64,000 nt of DNA from Marinobacter bryozoorum. Its GTDB lineage: Bacteria > Pseudomonadota > Gammaproteobacteria > Pseudomonadales > Oleiphilaceae. The position numbers and the translations under genes are program-made. How positions within the stretch are numbered: the stretch's first letter is position 1; each line of letters begins with the position of its first letter. Below the pieces are notes generated by a model that saw only the letters and a program-made list of their open reading frames with translations, did not search any database and had not been told where the DNA came from. The stretch covers positions 1-64,000 of the forward strand of contig NZ_JAKZAH010000013.1 of assembly GCF_023156245.1 (NCBI RefSeq), given 5' to 3'. Shown one piece after another: positions 44,023 to 53,603 of the stretch.

Positions 44023-46008
44023 ATGCTTAATGCCGACGCGCTCAACCAGTTGCGCCAGCTCAAAACAGACATCAAGGAAAACAAGGCGGTCTATCCCGGC
44101 ACCGTCAAGGCCACCAACGGTCGTTTCGGGTTTGTAGCACTGGACGAAGGTCGCGACGTGTTCCTGCCGCCTGAGGAGATGCAGAAAGTCCTGCCCGGAG
44201 ACCGGGTCACAGTATCCGAAGTGGCCGGCGAGAAAGGCCGTACCCAGGGTATCGTCGAGGAACTGCTGGAAACCAGCCTGACCACCTTTGTCGGCCGCTA
44301 CCTGGTGAAGGGCAAGGGCCATTTCGTTGCACCTGAAACCCCGGGCATAGGCCGCTGGATCTTTATTCCGCCCAAGGAACGCAGTGAAGCGAAACCGGAT
44401 GATTTCATCTATTGCCGCATACTGCGCCACCCCATCAAGGATGGCAAAGGCCAGGCCCAGGTCATCCGGGTAATTGGCAAAACCGGCGACCCGGGTATAG
44501 AGCGCAACTTTACCCTCGCCAGTTTCGATATGGACGACGCCTTCCCGGACGCTGTAGAAAAGCAGGCCGCCAACCTGTCGGAAGAATCCATCGCACCGGA
44601 ACGGGAAGGTCGCGAAGACCGCACCGCCCAGCCCTATGTCACCATCGACAGCCCGGGCACGCAGGACATGGACGACGCCCTGCTGGCAGAGCCCAATGCC
44701 ACTGGCTGGCGGCTGTCTGTAGCCATTGCCGACCCCACAGCGCTGATCCCCGAAGGCTCGCCGGCTGACCAGGAAGCCCGCAACCGTGCGACGGCAATCT
44801 ACTTCCCCGGTGAACCACGCCCCATGCTGCCGGAAGCCATCAGCACCCGGCTGTGTTCGCTGATGCCGGACACCGACCGGCTCACCCTGGTATGTGACCT
44901 GCAGGTAAACAACGATGGCAGCCTGGGCGAGTTCAGTTTTCACCGCGCCGTGATCCGCTCCCGGGGCAAGCTCAGCTACGAGCTGGTGACCCAGCTGCTG
45001 GAAGACCAGCACACCGAGGAAACCGACGCCCTGGCGCCGGAGGTCACCAACAACCTGGACCAGCTCCACCAGGCGGCCACGGCCCTGCGCAAATGGCGCT
45101 CGGACCATGCCCTGCTGAACGGCGATCGGCCGGAGTTCCGCCTGCGGCTCGACGAAAACCGGCGCATCCGTACCATCGAGCCGACTGTACAGAACGAAGC
45201 CCACCGGCTGGTGGAGGAGTGCATGGTCGCCGCCAACCGCTGTGCAGCAGACTTCCTCGCCCGGCAGGAACACGGCCTGTTTATTGCCCATCCCGGCCTG
45301 CGGGACGACCGCGCCGATAATATCCGCACGCTGCTGGAGCGCTATGCACCAGACCTGGCCAGCATCGACCCGGCCACCCCGGAAGGCTTCCGTGAGCTGA
45401 TGGTACGCACCTCTGACCTGGACGCGGAAGTACCGGTGAAAACCATTATCGCCCGCCAGCTGGCCCGCGCCGAGATGGTGTTCGAGGCAGCCCCTCACCA
45501 GGGCATGGGCCTGCCGGCGTACACCACGTTCACCTCACCACTGCGGCGTTACGTGGACTTCTACGTGCATCGCCTGATCAAGGCAGCGTTGTGGGATGAG
45601 CAACACGACCGCCTGGCAGACGCAGGCCTGAATGCGCTGCAATCCGCGCAGATACAGGCACGGCAGGCGTCAAACTCGCTGGAGAGCTGGCTCAAGAGCG
45701 ATTACGCCCGCCAGTTGGACGAAGGCGCCAGCTTTACCGGGGTGATTAGCCGCACCGTACCTGCTGGTTTCTTCGTAAGGCTGGATAGCAACGGGCTGGA
45801 AGGCTTTGTCAGCTGCAAGACCCTGTCAGGCAAGTTCAGCTTTGATCCTGTGACCCTGCGCCTGGAGGCGACCAAGGGGGCCCGGACCTTCCAGCTGGAC
45901 CAGGCGGTGACGGTAAGACTGGCGGGTATTGATGAGGAGCGCCGCCAGATCAACCTGGAACTGGTTGCTGACAACGTTGACGAGGCACAACCGTCCTCTC
46001 AGGGCTAA
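44023..46008 (+). CDS. rnb: Exoribonuclease II family protein
   Basis: This is a processive 3'-to-5' single-strand RNA exonuclease. The layout comprises an N-terminal cold-shock-like RNA-binding region (TVKATNGRFGFVAL), the RNB catalytic domain with the four-Asp cluster IDSPGTQDMDDAL near residues 207-219, and a C-terminal S1 domain (FTGVISRTVPAGFFVRL near residue 573). At 661 residues it is close to E. coli RNase II (644) and well short of RNase R, and it lacks a Lys-rich tail. It converges on the acyltransferase gene with a 22-base gap. Confidence 0.88.
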   Translation: MLNADALNQLRQLKTDIKENKAVYPGTVKATNGRFGFVALDEGRDVFLPPEEMQKVLPGDRVTVSEVAGEKGRTQGIVEELLETSLTTFVGRYLVKGKGHFVAPETPGIGRWIFIPPKERSEAKPDDFIYCRILRHPIKDGKGQAQVIRVIGKTGDPGIERNFTLASFDMDDAFPDAVEKQAANLSEESIAPEREGREDRTAQPYVTIDSPGTQDMDDALLAEPNATGWRLSVAIADPTALIPEGSPADQEARNRATAIYFPGEPRPMLPEAISTRLCSLMPDTDRLTLVCDLQVNNDGSLGEFSFHRAVIRSRGKLSYELVTQLLEDQHTEETDALAPEVTNNLDQLHQAATALRKWRSDHALLNGDRPEFRLRLDENRRIRTIEPTVQNEAHRLVEECMVAANRCAADFLARQEHGLFIAHPGLRDDRADNIRTLLERYAPDLASIDPATPEGFRELMVRTSDLDAEVPVKTIIARQLARAEMVFEAAPHQGMGLPAYTTFTSPLRRYVDFYVHRLIKAALWDEQHDRLADAGLNALQSAQIQARQASNSLESWLKSDYARQLDEGASFTGVISRTVPAGFFVRLDSNGLEGFVSCKTLSGKFSFDPVTLRLEATKGARTFQLDQAVTVRLAGIDEERRQINLELVADNVDEAQPSSQG

Positions 46009-46030
46009 GTGCTTTCCAGGCCGGGCAGGC

Positions 46031-46954
46031 TCAGCGGCTCACGCTGGGCTCGCCCTGGCCTGCCTCCGCCAGCATACGCTCCAGTCGTTGATCCTTTTCC
46101 CGCCACAGATCCCCCAACCAGGTTTTAAGCTGGCGACGATATTCTGCATCCTTGGAGTAATCCCGTCCCTTGAGGGCCTCCGGAATGGGGTGGGTATGGA
46201 TTTCCATGCGCACTTCGCTGACCCGGCCACAGGCGAAATCCCAGAAACTGGGTGCGCCATCAGGGTAGGCGATAGTAACGTCCACCAGGGTTTCCATGGC
46301 ATCCCCCATGGCATCCAGCACGAACCCGACACCGCCGGCCTTGGGCTGCAGCAGGTGCTGATAGGAGGATTTCTGCTTGCGGTGTTTTTCAGGGGTATAG
46401 CGTGTGCCCTCGACAAAGTTCATCACGCTGACCGGCGTAAAGCGAAACTTCTCACAGGCCTTGCGGGTGGTCGCCAGGTCCTGCCCACGCTTCTCCGGGT
46501 GCTTTAACAGGTACTGGGGGGAGTGGCGCTTCATAAAGGGGAAGTCCAGCCCCCACCAGGCGATGCCGATCACCGGCACCCAGATCAGCTCCTTTTTCAG
46601 GAAAAACTTGAGAAACGGTGCCCGCCGGTTGAAGACCCATTGCATGGCCAGGATATCCACCCAGCTCTGGTGATTGCTCAGCACCAGGTACCAGCTTTCC
46701 CGCTCCAGCTCCTCAGCACCGGTAACATACCAGCGAGTGCGCTGTGTCAGGCGCATCCAGGCATTATTACCGGCCACCCAATTCTCCGCCACCCAGATAA
46801 TGAGGCGGGTACAGCCAATGCGGAAGCCCTTGTGGGGAACCACCAACTTGAGCAGTGCCGGTATATACAGGAAGAGCGCCCAGAACAGGGTATTGAGAGC
46901 CAACAGGGTGACCGCAATCACACCAATCAGGGGCTTAGGCAGGAATCCCAACAT
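46031..46954 (-). CDS. PlsC-like lysophospholipid acyltransferase (YihG type)
   Basis: This membrane-bound acyltransferase is expected to acylate a lysophosphatidate or a related acceptor. Motif 1 is NHQSWVDILAM (H-x4-D) near residue 93 and motif 3 is FVEGTRYTPEKH near residue 180. An N-terminal hydrophobic anchor covers about residues 8-38. The length of 307 residues matches the YihG/YihG-like branch rather than the short PlsC (about 245). It is divergent from the LysR gene (89-base gap). Confidence 0.87.
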   Translation of the reverse strand: MLGFLPKPLIGVIAVTLLALNTLFWALFLYIPALLKLVVPHKGFRIGCTRLIIWVAENWVAGNNAWMRLTQRTRWYVTGAEELERESWYLVLSNHQSWVDILAMQWVFNRRAPFLKFFLKKELIWVPVIGIAWWGLDFPFMKRHSPQYLLKHPEKRGQDLATTRKACEKFRFTPVSVMNFVEGTRYTPEKHRKQKSSYQHLLQPKAGGVGFVLDAMGDAMETLVDVTIAYPDGAPSFWDFACGRVSEVRMEIHTHPIPEALKGRDYSKDAEYRRQLKTWLGDLWREKDQRLERMLAEAGQGEPSVSR

Positions 46955-47043
46955 CTTGTCGTCCGTTTTCCGGTGTTATAAGGCGAGCATCATAACAATG
47001 GAGGCCTCGATTGGGCAGACCTATGGCATGCTACACTGCATTC

Positions 47044-47946
47044 ATGAAAACCGTTGATCAATTCCACCTTGATACCCGCTCCCTGGAAGTCTTTCTCGCG
47101 GTACTGAGAGAGAACAGCGTTTCCCGTGCCGCGGTCACCCTGGGCATGAGCCAGTCAGCCGTCAGCCACACCGTGGAGCGGTTGCGCCAGGCCCTGGGCG
47201 ACCCGCTGTTCGTGAAATCCGGCCGAGGCATTGCACCGACCCGCTATGCCCTGAAAACCGGGCCCCATATCCAGCAGATCCTGGATGAACTGCGCGCCCT
47301 CTCCGCCGGCCCCCCGTTCGAGCCGGCCTCAGCCGAATTCACCTTCACCATTGCCGCCAACGACTACCAGCGGGACCTGTTACTGCCCCCATTGATGAAA
47401 CAGTTGGCGCTGGAGGCCCCCGGTATCCGGCTGCAGGTGATTCCTTCGGGCATTCCGGGCCCGGAACTGCTGAGGGAGGATGTATGCGACCTGATCATCA
47501 CGCCCCACGCACCGGATACCGGCGACATTATCCAGAAAGGCCTGCTCCGGGATCAGATGGTGATTTTCTACGACCCGTCCGTGCGCTCCGCTCCGGCCAC
47601 CCTGGCGGAGTATCTGCGGGCCAGGCATGTGGATGTGCTGTTTGGCACCGGGGAGCGCACCGGACTGGAGAATGCCCTGCGGGCCCGGGGCTTGAGCCGG
47701 AATATCGCCGTTACCGTCTCCAACTTCTCCGGCCTTCCGGAATTCCTGCGGGGCACAGACCTGCTGGCCTCGGCCCCCTCCCGCATGCAGCACCAGCTGT
47801 TGCGGGGCTTCGCCACGGCGCCCCTGCCCTTCGACTACCGGGACGTGAACCTGCTGATGATCTGGCACCAGCGCTACCAGACCGACAGCGGCCATCGCTG
47901 GCTGCGAAACCGCCTGGCTGCTGTGGCCCGGCACCTTGACCATTAA
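47044..47946 (+). CDS. LysR-family transcriptional regulator
   Basis: The N-terminal helix-turn-helix is clear (LEVFLAVLRENSVSRAAVTL and GMSQSAVSHTVERLRQALGD, residues 13-57), followed by a periplasmic-binding-like effector domain. The frame is open from 47011. The ATG at 47044 (MKTVDQFHLDTRSLEVFLAV) gives the usual 300 residues. The effector is unknown. The gene lies directly upstream of and in line with a Bcr/CflA transporter, which is the most likely target. Confidence 0.9.
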   Translation: MKTVDQFHLDTRSLEVFLAVLRENSVSRAAVTLGMSQSAVSHTVERLRQALGDPLFVKSGRGIAPTRYALKTGPHIQQILDELRALSAGPPFEPASAEFTFTIAANDYQRDLLLPPLMKQLALEAPGIRLQVIPSGIPGPELLREDVCDLIITPHAPDTGDIIQKGLLRDQMVIFYDPSVRSAPATLAEYLRARHVDVLFGTGERTGLENALRARGLSRNIAVTVSNFSGLPEFLRGTDLLASAPSRMQHQLLRGFATAPLPFDYRDVNLLMIWHQRYQTDSGHRWLRNRLAAVARHLDH

Positions 47947-47973
47947 TCGATTTTCTTCATAGGTTCTATGATC

Positions 47974-47983
47974 CGACCGGTCG
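47974..47983. promoter_or_regulatory. Perfect palindrome CGACCGGTCG upstream of the MFS gene
   Basis: This ten-base perfect dyad sits in the 95-base gap between the LysR gene and the transporter, a position suitable for an operator. The type of regulator is unknown. Confidence 0.3.
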
Positions 47984-48041
47984 TTATCTTTGCAGCCGCT
48001 CGCCGTATAGTGGGCGACCTGTTTTTATGATCGGAAGACCC

Positions 48042-49259
48042 ATGCTCGCACTGACCAGTATCTGGACAACCGTATTGCTGGCGGCCGCCGTAGCCCTCGG
48101 GCCGCTGGCTACCGACATGTACCTGCCCGCCCTGCCCGCCATGGGCCAGGCCCTGTCAGCAGGTCCTGACCAGGTACAGCTCACCCTAAGCCTTTACATG
48201 GCGGGCTTTGCCGTGGCCCAGCTGTTCTGCGGACCGCTGGCGGACCGGTTTGGGCGCAAGCCGATCATGATCGGCGGACTGCTGCTGTTCTTCCTCGCCA
48301 GTATTGGCTGTGCCATGGCCAGCAACGTGGAAACCCTGATGCTGTTCCGCTTCCTGCAGGCCCTCGGTGGCTCGGCTGGCCCTGTTCTGGGCCGGGCCGC
48401 CATCCGGGATATCTATACGCCGCGGGATGCTGCGCGCATCATGGCGCTGCTGGCCAGCATCATGGCCCTTGCCCCGGCCCTGGCACCCACCGTTGGCGGG
48501 TTCCTGCTGACCGGTTTTGGCTGGCCATCCATCTTTGTGGCGCTCGGCGTTTACGGGCTTGTGGTGGCGGCCATCGTGGCGTTTGGTATCCGTGAACCCA
48601 TGGCCCCGGAAAACCGTCAGTCCCTGAAACTGGGGTCCCTGGTCAGGAACTACCGGCACATCGGTACCGACCCGAGCTTTATCGGCTACACCCTGACCAA
48701 TGCCTTTGCCTTCGCCGGGCTGTTCGCCTTCCTGTCCGGCTCGTCCTACGTGCTGATCGACTTTCTGGGGGTCAGGCCGGAGCATTTCGGGCTCTACTTT
48801 GCCTGCGTAGTGGCCGGTTATATTGCCGGTAACCTGCTGGCGATCCGTCTGGGCCGTCGCTGGCTGCCAGACCAGATCCTTCTGCGGGGGCTGCTGGTGA
48901 GCGTGGCCGGCGGAACCTCCATGGCGGCGCTGGCCATGGCCGAGGTCTATAACGTCTGGGCGGTGATGATTCCCCAGAGCCTGTTCATGGCCGGCGTGGG
49001 CATGACACTGCCCCAGACCATGGCCGGCGCCCTGGCCAACTTCCCCCGCATGGCCGGGTCGGCCTCGGCCTTGTTCGGCTTCGTGCAGATGGCCCTGGCC
49101 GCCTGTGTCGGGTCCCTGGTGGGCTATCTCTATACCGGGACCTCACTGGTGATGGCAAGTATCATCGCCATCTGTGCCGTTGCCGCCATGGGGGCCTACC
49201 TGCTGCTGGTGCAACGCTATCCGGCCCGCGGGTTCGAGCCGGCGGAAGCTTCCCGCTGA
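48042..49259 (+). CDS. Bcr/CflA-family drug resistance transporter (MFS)
   Basis: This is a twelve-helix major facilitator antiporter. The family features [16 protein letters not shown] are near residue 20, the MFS loop [16 protein letters not shown] near residues 65-80 and [21 protein letters not shown] near residue 100. Members export drugs such as bicyclomycin, sulfonamides or metabolites. The substrate here is unknown. ATGs at 48027 and 48042 are both possible. I prefer 48042, which has GGAAG just upstream (405 residues). Confidence 0.88.
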   Translation: MLALTSIWTTVLLAAAVALGPLATDMYLPALPAMGQALSAGPDQVQLTLSLYMAGFAVAQLFCGPLADRFGRKPIMIGGLLLFFLASIGCAMASNVETLMLFRFLQALGGSAGPVLGRAAIRDIYTPRDAARIMALLASIMALAPALAPTVGGFLLTGFGWPSIFVALGVYGLVVAAIVAFGIREPMAPENRQSLKLGSLVRNYRHIGTDPSFIGYTLTNAFAFAGLFAFLSGSSYVLIDFLGVRPEHFGLYFACVVAGYIAGNLLAIRLGRRWLPDQILLRGLLVSVAGGTSMAALAMAEVYNVWAVMIPQSLFMAGVGMTLPQTMAGALANFPRMAGSASALFGFVQMALAACVGSLVGYLYTGTSLVMASIIAICAVAAMGAYLLLVQRYPARGFEPAEASR

Positions 49260-49410
49260 CATCGACCACGCCAGACCGTCATCCAGCGGGGGCGTGTTAA
49301 CGGAAGGATTGCACGAATCCTGCTCGACGGGTCATCCAAAATGCACTAAACAGGTGTATGTTACCGGTACCGGAAACGGAAAAACCCAACCCGAAAGTCA
49401 GGAGACACCC

Positions 49411-49908
49411 ATGAGTCAAGTCACACTCGACGGCAACCCGCTGGAGCTCAGCGGTACCTTCCCCCAGCCCGGCGACACCGCACCGGATTTCACCCTCACC
49501 ACCGGCGACCTGCAGGATGTGGGGCTGGACAAGTTTGCCGGCAAGCGCAAGATCCTCAACATCATCCCCAGCATCGACACCGGCGTATGCGCCGCCTCCA
49601 CCCGCAAGTTCAATGAGAAGGCGGGCAGCCTGGACAACACCGAGGTGCTGGTCGTGTCCGCCGACCTGCCCTTCGCAGCTGGCCGCTTCTGCGGAGCGGA
49701 AGGACTCAAAAACGTACAAACCCTGTCCACGTTCCGCAACTACAGCTTCCAGCAGGATTATGGCGTTGCCCTGCAGACCGGGCCGCTGGCCGGCTTGTGC
49801 GCTCGTGCCGTGGTGGTTCTGGACGAAGACAACAAGGTGCTGCACAGCGAACTGGTCGATGAGATCAAGAAGGAGCCGGACTACGACGCGGCGCTGGCCG
49901 TACTCTGA
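49411..49908 (+). CDS. tpx: Thiol peroxidase (atypical 2-Cys peroxiredoxin)
   Basis: Tpx reduces hydrogen peroxide and alkyl hydroperoxides with thioredoxin. The peroxidatic Cys60 is in DTGVCAAST and the resolving Cys94 in RFCGAEG, the spacing seen in E. coli (61 and 95). Length is 165 residues. The frame is open from 49174, but AGGAGA precedes the ATG at 49411. The gene stands alone and ends at a strong terminator. Confidence 0.96.
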   Translation: MSQVTLDGNPLELSGTFPQPGDTAPDFTLTTGDLQDVGLDKFAGKRKILNIIPSIDTGVCAASTRKFNEKAGSLDNTEVLVVSADLPFAAGRFCGAEGLKNVQTLSTFRNYSFQQDYGVALQTGPLAGLCARAVVVLDEDNKVLHSELVDEIKKEPDYDAALAVL

Positions 49909-49955
49909 TTCACCAAGACTACTGCCGACAGCGACATTGCTGCCGGTATAACCAG

Positions 49956-49989
49956 AAAAGGGGCGCCCCTCACGGGTACGCCCCTTTTT
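49956..49989. terminator. Bidirectional Rho-independent terminator between tpx and the oxidoreductase
   Basis: AAAAGGGGCG (49956-49965) pairs with CGCCCCTTTT (49979-49988). It is T-rich on both strands after the stem and lies between two convergent genes. Confidence 0.92.
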
Positions 49990-50005
49990 GTTTGACCGTT
50001 TGGGA

Positions 50006-51019
50006 TCAGGACACCTTGATGACCAGCTTGCCGCGGTTACGGCCCTGTAACAGCCCCTGGAAGGCGTTGAGCGTGTTTTCAATACCTTCCACCACATCTT
50101 CCTGGTATTTGACCTTTCCTTCCTTCAGCCACTGCCCCATATCCCGACGGAAATCCGGTAACAGTTCATTGTGGTCGGACTGGATAAAGCCCCTGAACAT
50201 CAGGCGCTTGATCAGGATCTGGCCCATAAAGGGAATCAGCCGATCAGGTCCCTCCGGTAACTTCGTCTGATTGTAGTGGGCAATGCGACCACAGACCGGG
50301 ATACGGGCAAAATCATTGATCAGCTTCATCACCGCATCGAAAACCTTGCCGCCGACGTTCTCGAAGTAGAGGTCGATGCCGTCCGGGCAGGCTGTGCTGA
50401 GCTGCTCCTCGAAATCCTCGTCCTTGTAGTTCACGCAGGCATCAAAACCATAGTGGTCCACCACGTGCTGGCACTTGTCTTCAGCACCCGCAACGCCGAC
50501 CACGCGACAGCCCTTCATTTTCGCGATCTGGCCCACGACCTGGCCCACCGCGCCGGATGCAGCAGATACCACCACGGTCTCGCCCGCCTTGGGCTGGCCG
50601 AATTCCCGCAGGCCGACGTAGGCGGTAAACCCAGGCATGCCGATTACGCCAAGCCAGGCGCTGGGGGGTGCGAGGTCCGGATCAATACGATAGAGAATGT
50701 CCGGCGTTGCAACAGAATGGGTCTGCCAGCCGGTGCGACCGATCACCAGGTCCCCCGGCGACAGGTCCGGGTGGTTGCTCTCCAGTACTTCGCTGACAGC
50801 CTCCCCGGTCATGACATCGCCCAGGGCTACCGGGTTGGCGTAGGAAGCGGAGTCGTTCATGCGACCACGCATATAGGGATCCAGGGAGAGATAACGGGTC
50901 TTGAGAAGTACCTCGCCATCAGCGGCAGCGGGTATATCGGTTTCTTCAAGCTTCAGGTGGGTTTCGTCGGGCATGCCGACCGGACGCTCAACCAGCGTAT
51001 ATTGTTGCCTTTTTGACAT
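50006..51019 (-). CDS. NADP-dependent medium-chain reductase (CurA/YncB-like alkenal/one oxidoreductase)
   Basis: This zinc-independent MDR enzyme reduces double bonds of alpha,beta-unsaturated aldehydes or ketones with NADPH. It shows LDPYMRGRMND near residue 50, the cofactor motif SAASGAVGQVVGQIAK near residues 150-165 and FENVGGKVFDAVM near residue 236, all typical of the leukotriene B4 dehydrogenase-like branch. The start at 51019 (MSKRQQYTLVERP) has AGAGGTG upstream, giving 337 residues. The frame extends to 51076. It is divergent from the MaoC gene. Confidence 0.88.
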   Translation of the reverse strand: MSKRQQYTLVERPVGMPDETHLKLEETDIPAAADGEVLLKTRYLSLDPYMRGRMNDSASYANPVALGDVMTGEAVSEVLESNHPDLSPGDLVIGRTGWQTHSVATPDILYRIDPDLAPPSAWLGVIGMPGFTAYVGLREFGQPKAGETVVVSAASGAVGQVVGQIAKMKGCRVVGVAGAEDKCQHVVDHYGFDACVNYKDEDFEEQLSTACPDGIDLYFENVGGKVFDAVMKLINDFARIPVCGRIAHYNQTKLPEGPDRLIPFMGQILIKRLMFRGFIQSDHNELLPDFRRDMGQWLKEGKVKYQEDVVEGIENTLNAFQGLLQGRNRGKLVIKVS

Positions 51020-51126
51020 ATCACACCTCTTGGTTCCGGGGGAATTTTTGTTGTTGCACCAAACGCTCAGGTCCATGAGAATAGCTTACGAAATTGATTT
51101 TCGCGAAACGAAACCAGGAGACAATA

Positions 51127-51585
51127 ATGACAAGTATCGCACTCGAAGATCTGCCGAAACACAAGGGCAAGGTTGTGGGCCAGAGCCCCTGGCTGAACGT
51201 CAGCCAGGAGATGATCCAGGCCTTTGCCGATGCCACCGGTGACCACCAGTGGATCCACGTGGACGTGGAACGGGCAAAGAAAGAAGCCCCCTGGGGAGCC
51301 CCGGTCGCCCACGGCTTCCTGACCCTGTCGCTGATCCCGCAGCTCAACCAGCAGGCCATGACCGTGACAGGTCCTGCCGCCACCATCAACTACGGCATGA
51401 ACAAGGTACGGCTGCCGGCAGCCGTTAAGTCCGGATCGGACATCCGCTCCACCGTCGAGCTGGTGAATATTGAGGACGTGGACGAAAAGCGAATCCTGGC
51501 CACCTACAAGACGCTGATCGAGATCAAGGGTGAGGACAAGCCGGCCGTAGTGGCAGAAAACCTGGCCATGTACGTCAAGCCGTAA
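51127..51585 (+). CDS. MaoC-family (R)-specific enoyl-CoA hydratase-like protein
   Basis: This is a single hot-dog domain of 152 residues with the hydratase dyad Asp39 and His44 in ATGDHQWIHVD, and GAPVAHGFLTLSL near residues 58-70. It is predicted to hydrate trans-2-enoyl-CoA to (R)-3-hydroxyacyl-CoA, as PhaJ does. The start at 51127 has AGGAG six bases upstream. It is followed by a strong terminator, so it is a single-gene unit. Confidence 0.9.
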   Translation: MTSIALEDLPKHKGKVVGQSPWLNVSQEMIQAFADATGDHQWIHVDVERAKKEAPWGAPVAHGFLTLSLIPQLNQQAMTVTGPAATINYGMNKVRLPAAVKSGSDIRSTVELVNIEDVDEKRILATYKTLIEIKGEDKPAVVAENLAMYVKP

Positions 51586-51629
51586 GTTCAATCCGTTATC
51601 CGGAGTATACCTGGCATTCTCCGGACGTG

Positions 51630-51655
51630 AAAAAGGGGGCCGAGGCCCCCTTTTT
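51630..51655. terminator. Rho-independent terminator after the MaoC gene
   Basis: AAAAAGGGGGC and GCCCCCTTTTT form an 11-bp stem around CGAG, with T-rich ends on both strands. It also serves the convergent livK-like gene. Confidence 0.95.
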
Positions 51656-51681
51656 CATTCAGTGAACTCCGTCCGGAAGGA

Positions 51682-52821
51682 TCAGAATTCCTCTTCGACG
51701 ATCTCACCATCCTTCACGATGGCCATGGTGGGTGCAGTAATAAAGCCACCCTTCTCGTCGACACCTTCCACTTCATACGGGTTCTTGCTGGACTCAAGAT
51801 TGGCAATGGCATCGCCAAGTGCCGCCCGGATAGTTTCTGGGTCAGTGCTTTCGGTCTTATCCATGGCGTCTACCAGGCCATGCAGAGCACCGTAGTTGAA
51901 CGCGGCTTCAGAGCCCGGAGTCTTGCCGTAGATCTCTTCATAACGCTTGATGAAAGACTGGGCGGCTTCCGTTTCATATACACCCAGCGGAACCACACCA
52001 ACAGTGTCTTCCAGCGGCTCGTAGCCACCGACCACGTTGGCAGCCTCATCGATCTTGGCCTGGTCCATCATGATGAACGCGCCTTCATAGCCCAGCTGAC
52101 GCGCCTGCTGGATAACCAGGCCGGTCGGCTCGGAAGCACCACCAACGAACATGACGTCCGGGTTCTCGGAGATCAGGCGGCTGACGCCGGTGAAGAAGTC
52201 CGCAGACTTGTTATAGTCCATCGGATTCTGGGCGACGACTTCGCCACCGTTGGCAGTCCAGGCCTTCTCTACCATGGATGCCCAGATCTTGGCGTATTCG
52301 TGGGTGGCACCACCCATGGCCAGCTTGGTGCCCCAGGTCTCCAGGGCGTAGTTGGTAAACGCTTTCACGTAGCCGTCAAAGGTCGGCGGAATACGCAGCG
52401 TCAGCGGGTTACCCTGTTCGGTAATGGTGGGAACACTGGTGTAGGCCATCACGAGGAAGTCGTCTTCCACGTTGAAGTCCATCAGTGCGAAGATACCGCC
52501 GGAGTGCGGAACAAATACCGCAGGAACATTGGATTCCTGCTTCAGGCGCTTGGCGTTGGTCGCCGCCTGTGCCGGGGAGTACTGGTCGTCCAGGGCAACG
52601 ATGTTGATGGTGGTCTTCTCGCCATTCAGGTCGAAGCCACCCGCCTCGTTAATTTCATCGGCTGCCATACGCAGGCCGGACAGAACGTTTTCGCCGTACA
52701 GGGCGGCGCCACCGGAAAGCGGGCCGGTGAAGCCGATGTTGACCTCGGCCGCCATCGCGGAACTCATGCCCATTGTGGTTGCTACAGCAACTGCCAGTCC
52801 AAGTTTCTTCGCTGTTTTCAT
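51682..52821 (-). CDS. LIV-type ABC transporter periplasmic substrate-binding protein
   Basis: A signal peptide (MKTAKKLGLAVAVATTMGMS, cleavage near AMA-AE at residue 25) is followed by a type I periplasmic binding fold: VNIGFTGPLSGGAALYGENV near residues 27-46, and AADEINEAGGFDLNG. Length is 379 residues. The family binds branched-chain amino acids, but relatives bind amides, urea or aromatic and aliphatic acids. The substrate here is not established, and the neighbouring acyl-CoA genes point to a carboxylic acid. It is the last gene of the transporter cluster, 74 bases after the livF-like gene, with AGGAG before the ATG. Confidence 0.9.
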   Translation of the reverse strand: MKTAKKLGLAVAVATTMGMSSAMAAEVNIGFTGPLSGGAALYGENVLSGLRMAADEINEAGGFDLNGEKTTINIVALDDQYSPAQAATNAKRLKQESNVPAVFVPHSGGIFALMDFNVEDDFLVMAYTSVPTITEQGNPLTLRIPPTFDGYVKAFTNYALETWGTKLAMGGATHEYAKIWASMVEKAWTANGGEVVAQNPMDYNKSADFFTGVSRLISENPDVMFVGGASEPTGLVIQQARQLGYEGAFIMMDQAKIDEAANVVGGYEPLEDTVGVVPLGVYETEAAQSFIKRYEEIYGKTPGSEAAFNYGALHGLVDAMDKTESTDPETIRAALGDAIANLESSKNPYEVEGVDEKGGFITAPTMAIVKDGEIVEEEF

Positions 52822-52895
52822 TGTTTTCTCCTGGTTTTATTTCGCCTTTTCACAGGCGCTTGTCAGGTATATTTACAAGCGAGCCGGGGCCATCA

Positions 52896-53603
52896 TCAGG
52901 CCCCGATGTATGCTTTGCGCACTTCCTCGTTACCCAGCATCGTCTCACGGTCGCCGTCCATAACGAGCTGGCCGTTTTCCATAACGTATGCGTGTGTGGC
53001 AATTTTAAGTGCCGCAAAGGCATTCTGTTCAGCCAGCAGCACCGTGGTGCCCAGGCTGTTGATCTGTTGGATGGTCTCGAACATCTGCTTGACCACCAGC
53101 GGCGCCAGGCCCAGGGATGGCTCATCCAGCAAAAGCAGGCGCGGACGGCTCATCATGGCACGGCCGATCGCCACCATTTGCTGCTGGCCACCGGACAGGG
53201 AACCTGCCGGCTGGTGGGCCTTTTCCTCAAGGATGGGGAACAGTTCCAGCACCTCGTTCAGGCGCTTGCGATTACCGTCCTTGTCCTTGCGGTGCACGTA
53301 GGCACCCAGCATCAGGTTGTCATGGACACTCATCTGCGGGAACAGCTGGCGGCCTTCCGCACACTGGACCACGCCGGCAGAAACCACGGCGCTGGGCTTC
53401 ATGCCGTTGAGGATCTTGTCCTCAAACTCGATATTGCCGGCCGATGGCTTGATCAGGCCACTGATGGCGTTGAAAAGTGTGGACTTGCCCGCACCGTTGG
53501 CACCCAGCAACACCACCAGGCCGCCGGTATCGACAGTCATGTTGATGTTGTTCAGGGCCTTGAAGCTACCGTAGTGGACGTCGACGTTCTTAAGCTGCAG
53601 CAT
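52896..53603 (-). CDS. livF: LIV-type ABC transporter ATPase (LivF-like)
   Basis: The second ATPase of the importer has Walker A GANGAGKSTLFNAI near residue 35, signature LSGGQQQMVAIGRAMM near residue 134 and Walker B LLLLDEPSLGLAP near residue 156, the last diagnostic of LivF. The start at 53603 ([12 protein letters not shown]) has GGGGAG upstream. The frame extends to 53630. It overlaps the livG-like gene by fourteen bases. Length is 235 residues. Confidence 0.92.
   Translation of the reverse strand: MLQLKNVDVHYGSFKALNNINMTVDTGGLVVLLGANGAGKSTLFNAISGLIKPSAGNIEFEDKILNGMKPSAVVSAGVVQCAEGRQLFPQMSVHDNLMLGAYVHRKDKDGNRKRLNEVLELFPILEEKAHQPAGSLSGGQQQMVAIGRAMMSRPRLLLLDEPSLGLAPLVVKQMFETIQQINSLGTTVLLAEQNAFAALKIATHAYVMENGQLVMDGDRETMLGNEEVRKAYIGA

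Noticed and set aside
50901-51126. Plus-strand frame overlapping the oxidoreductase start and leading toward the MaoC gene
   Set aside because: It is antisense to the oxidoreductase N-terminus and ends inside the MaoC gene in another frame.
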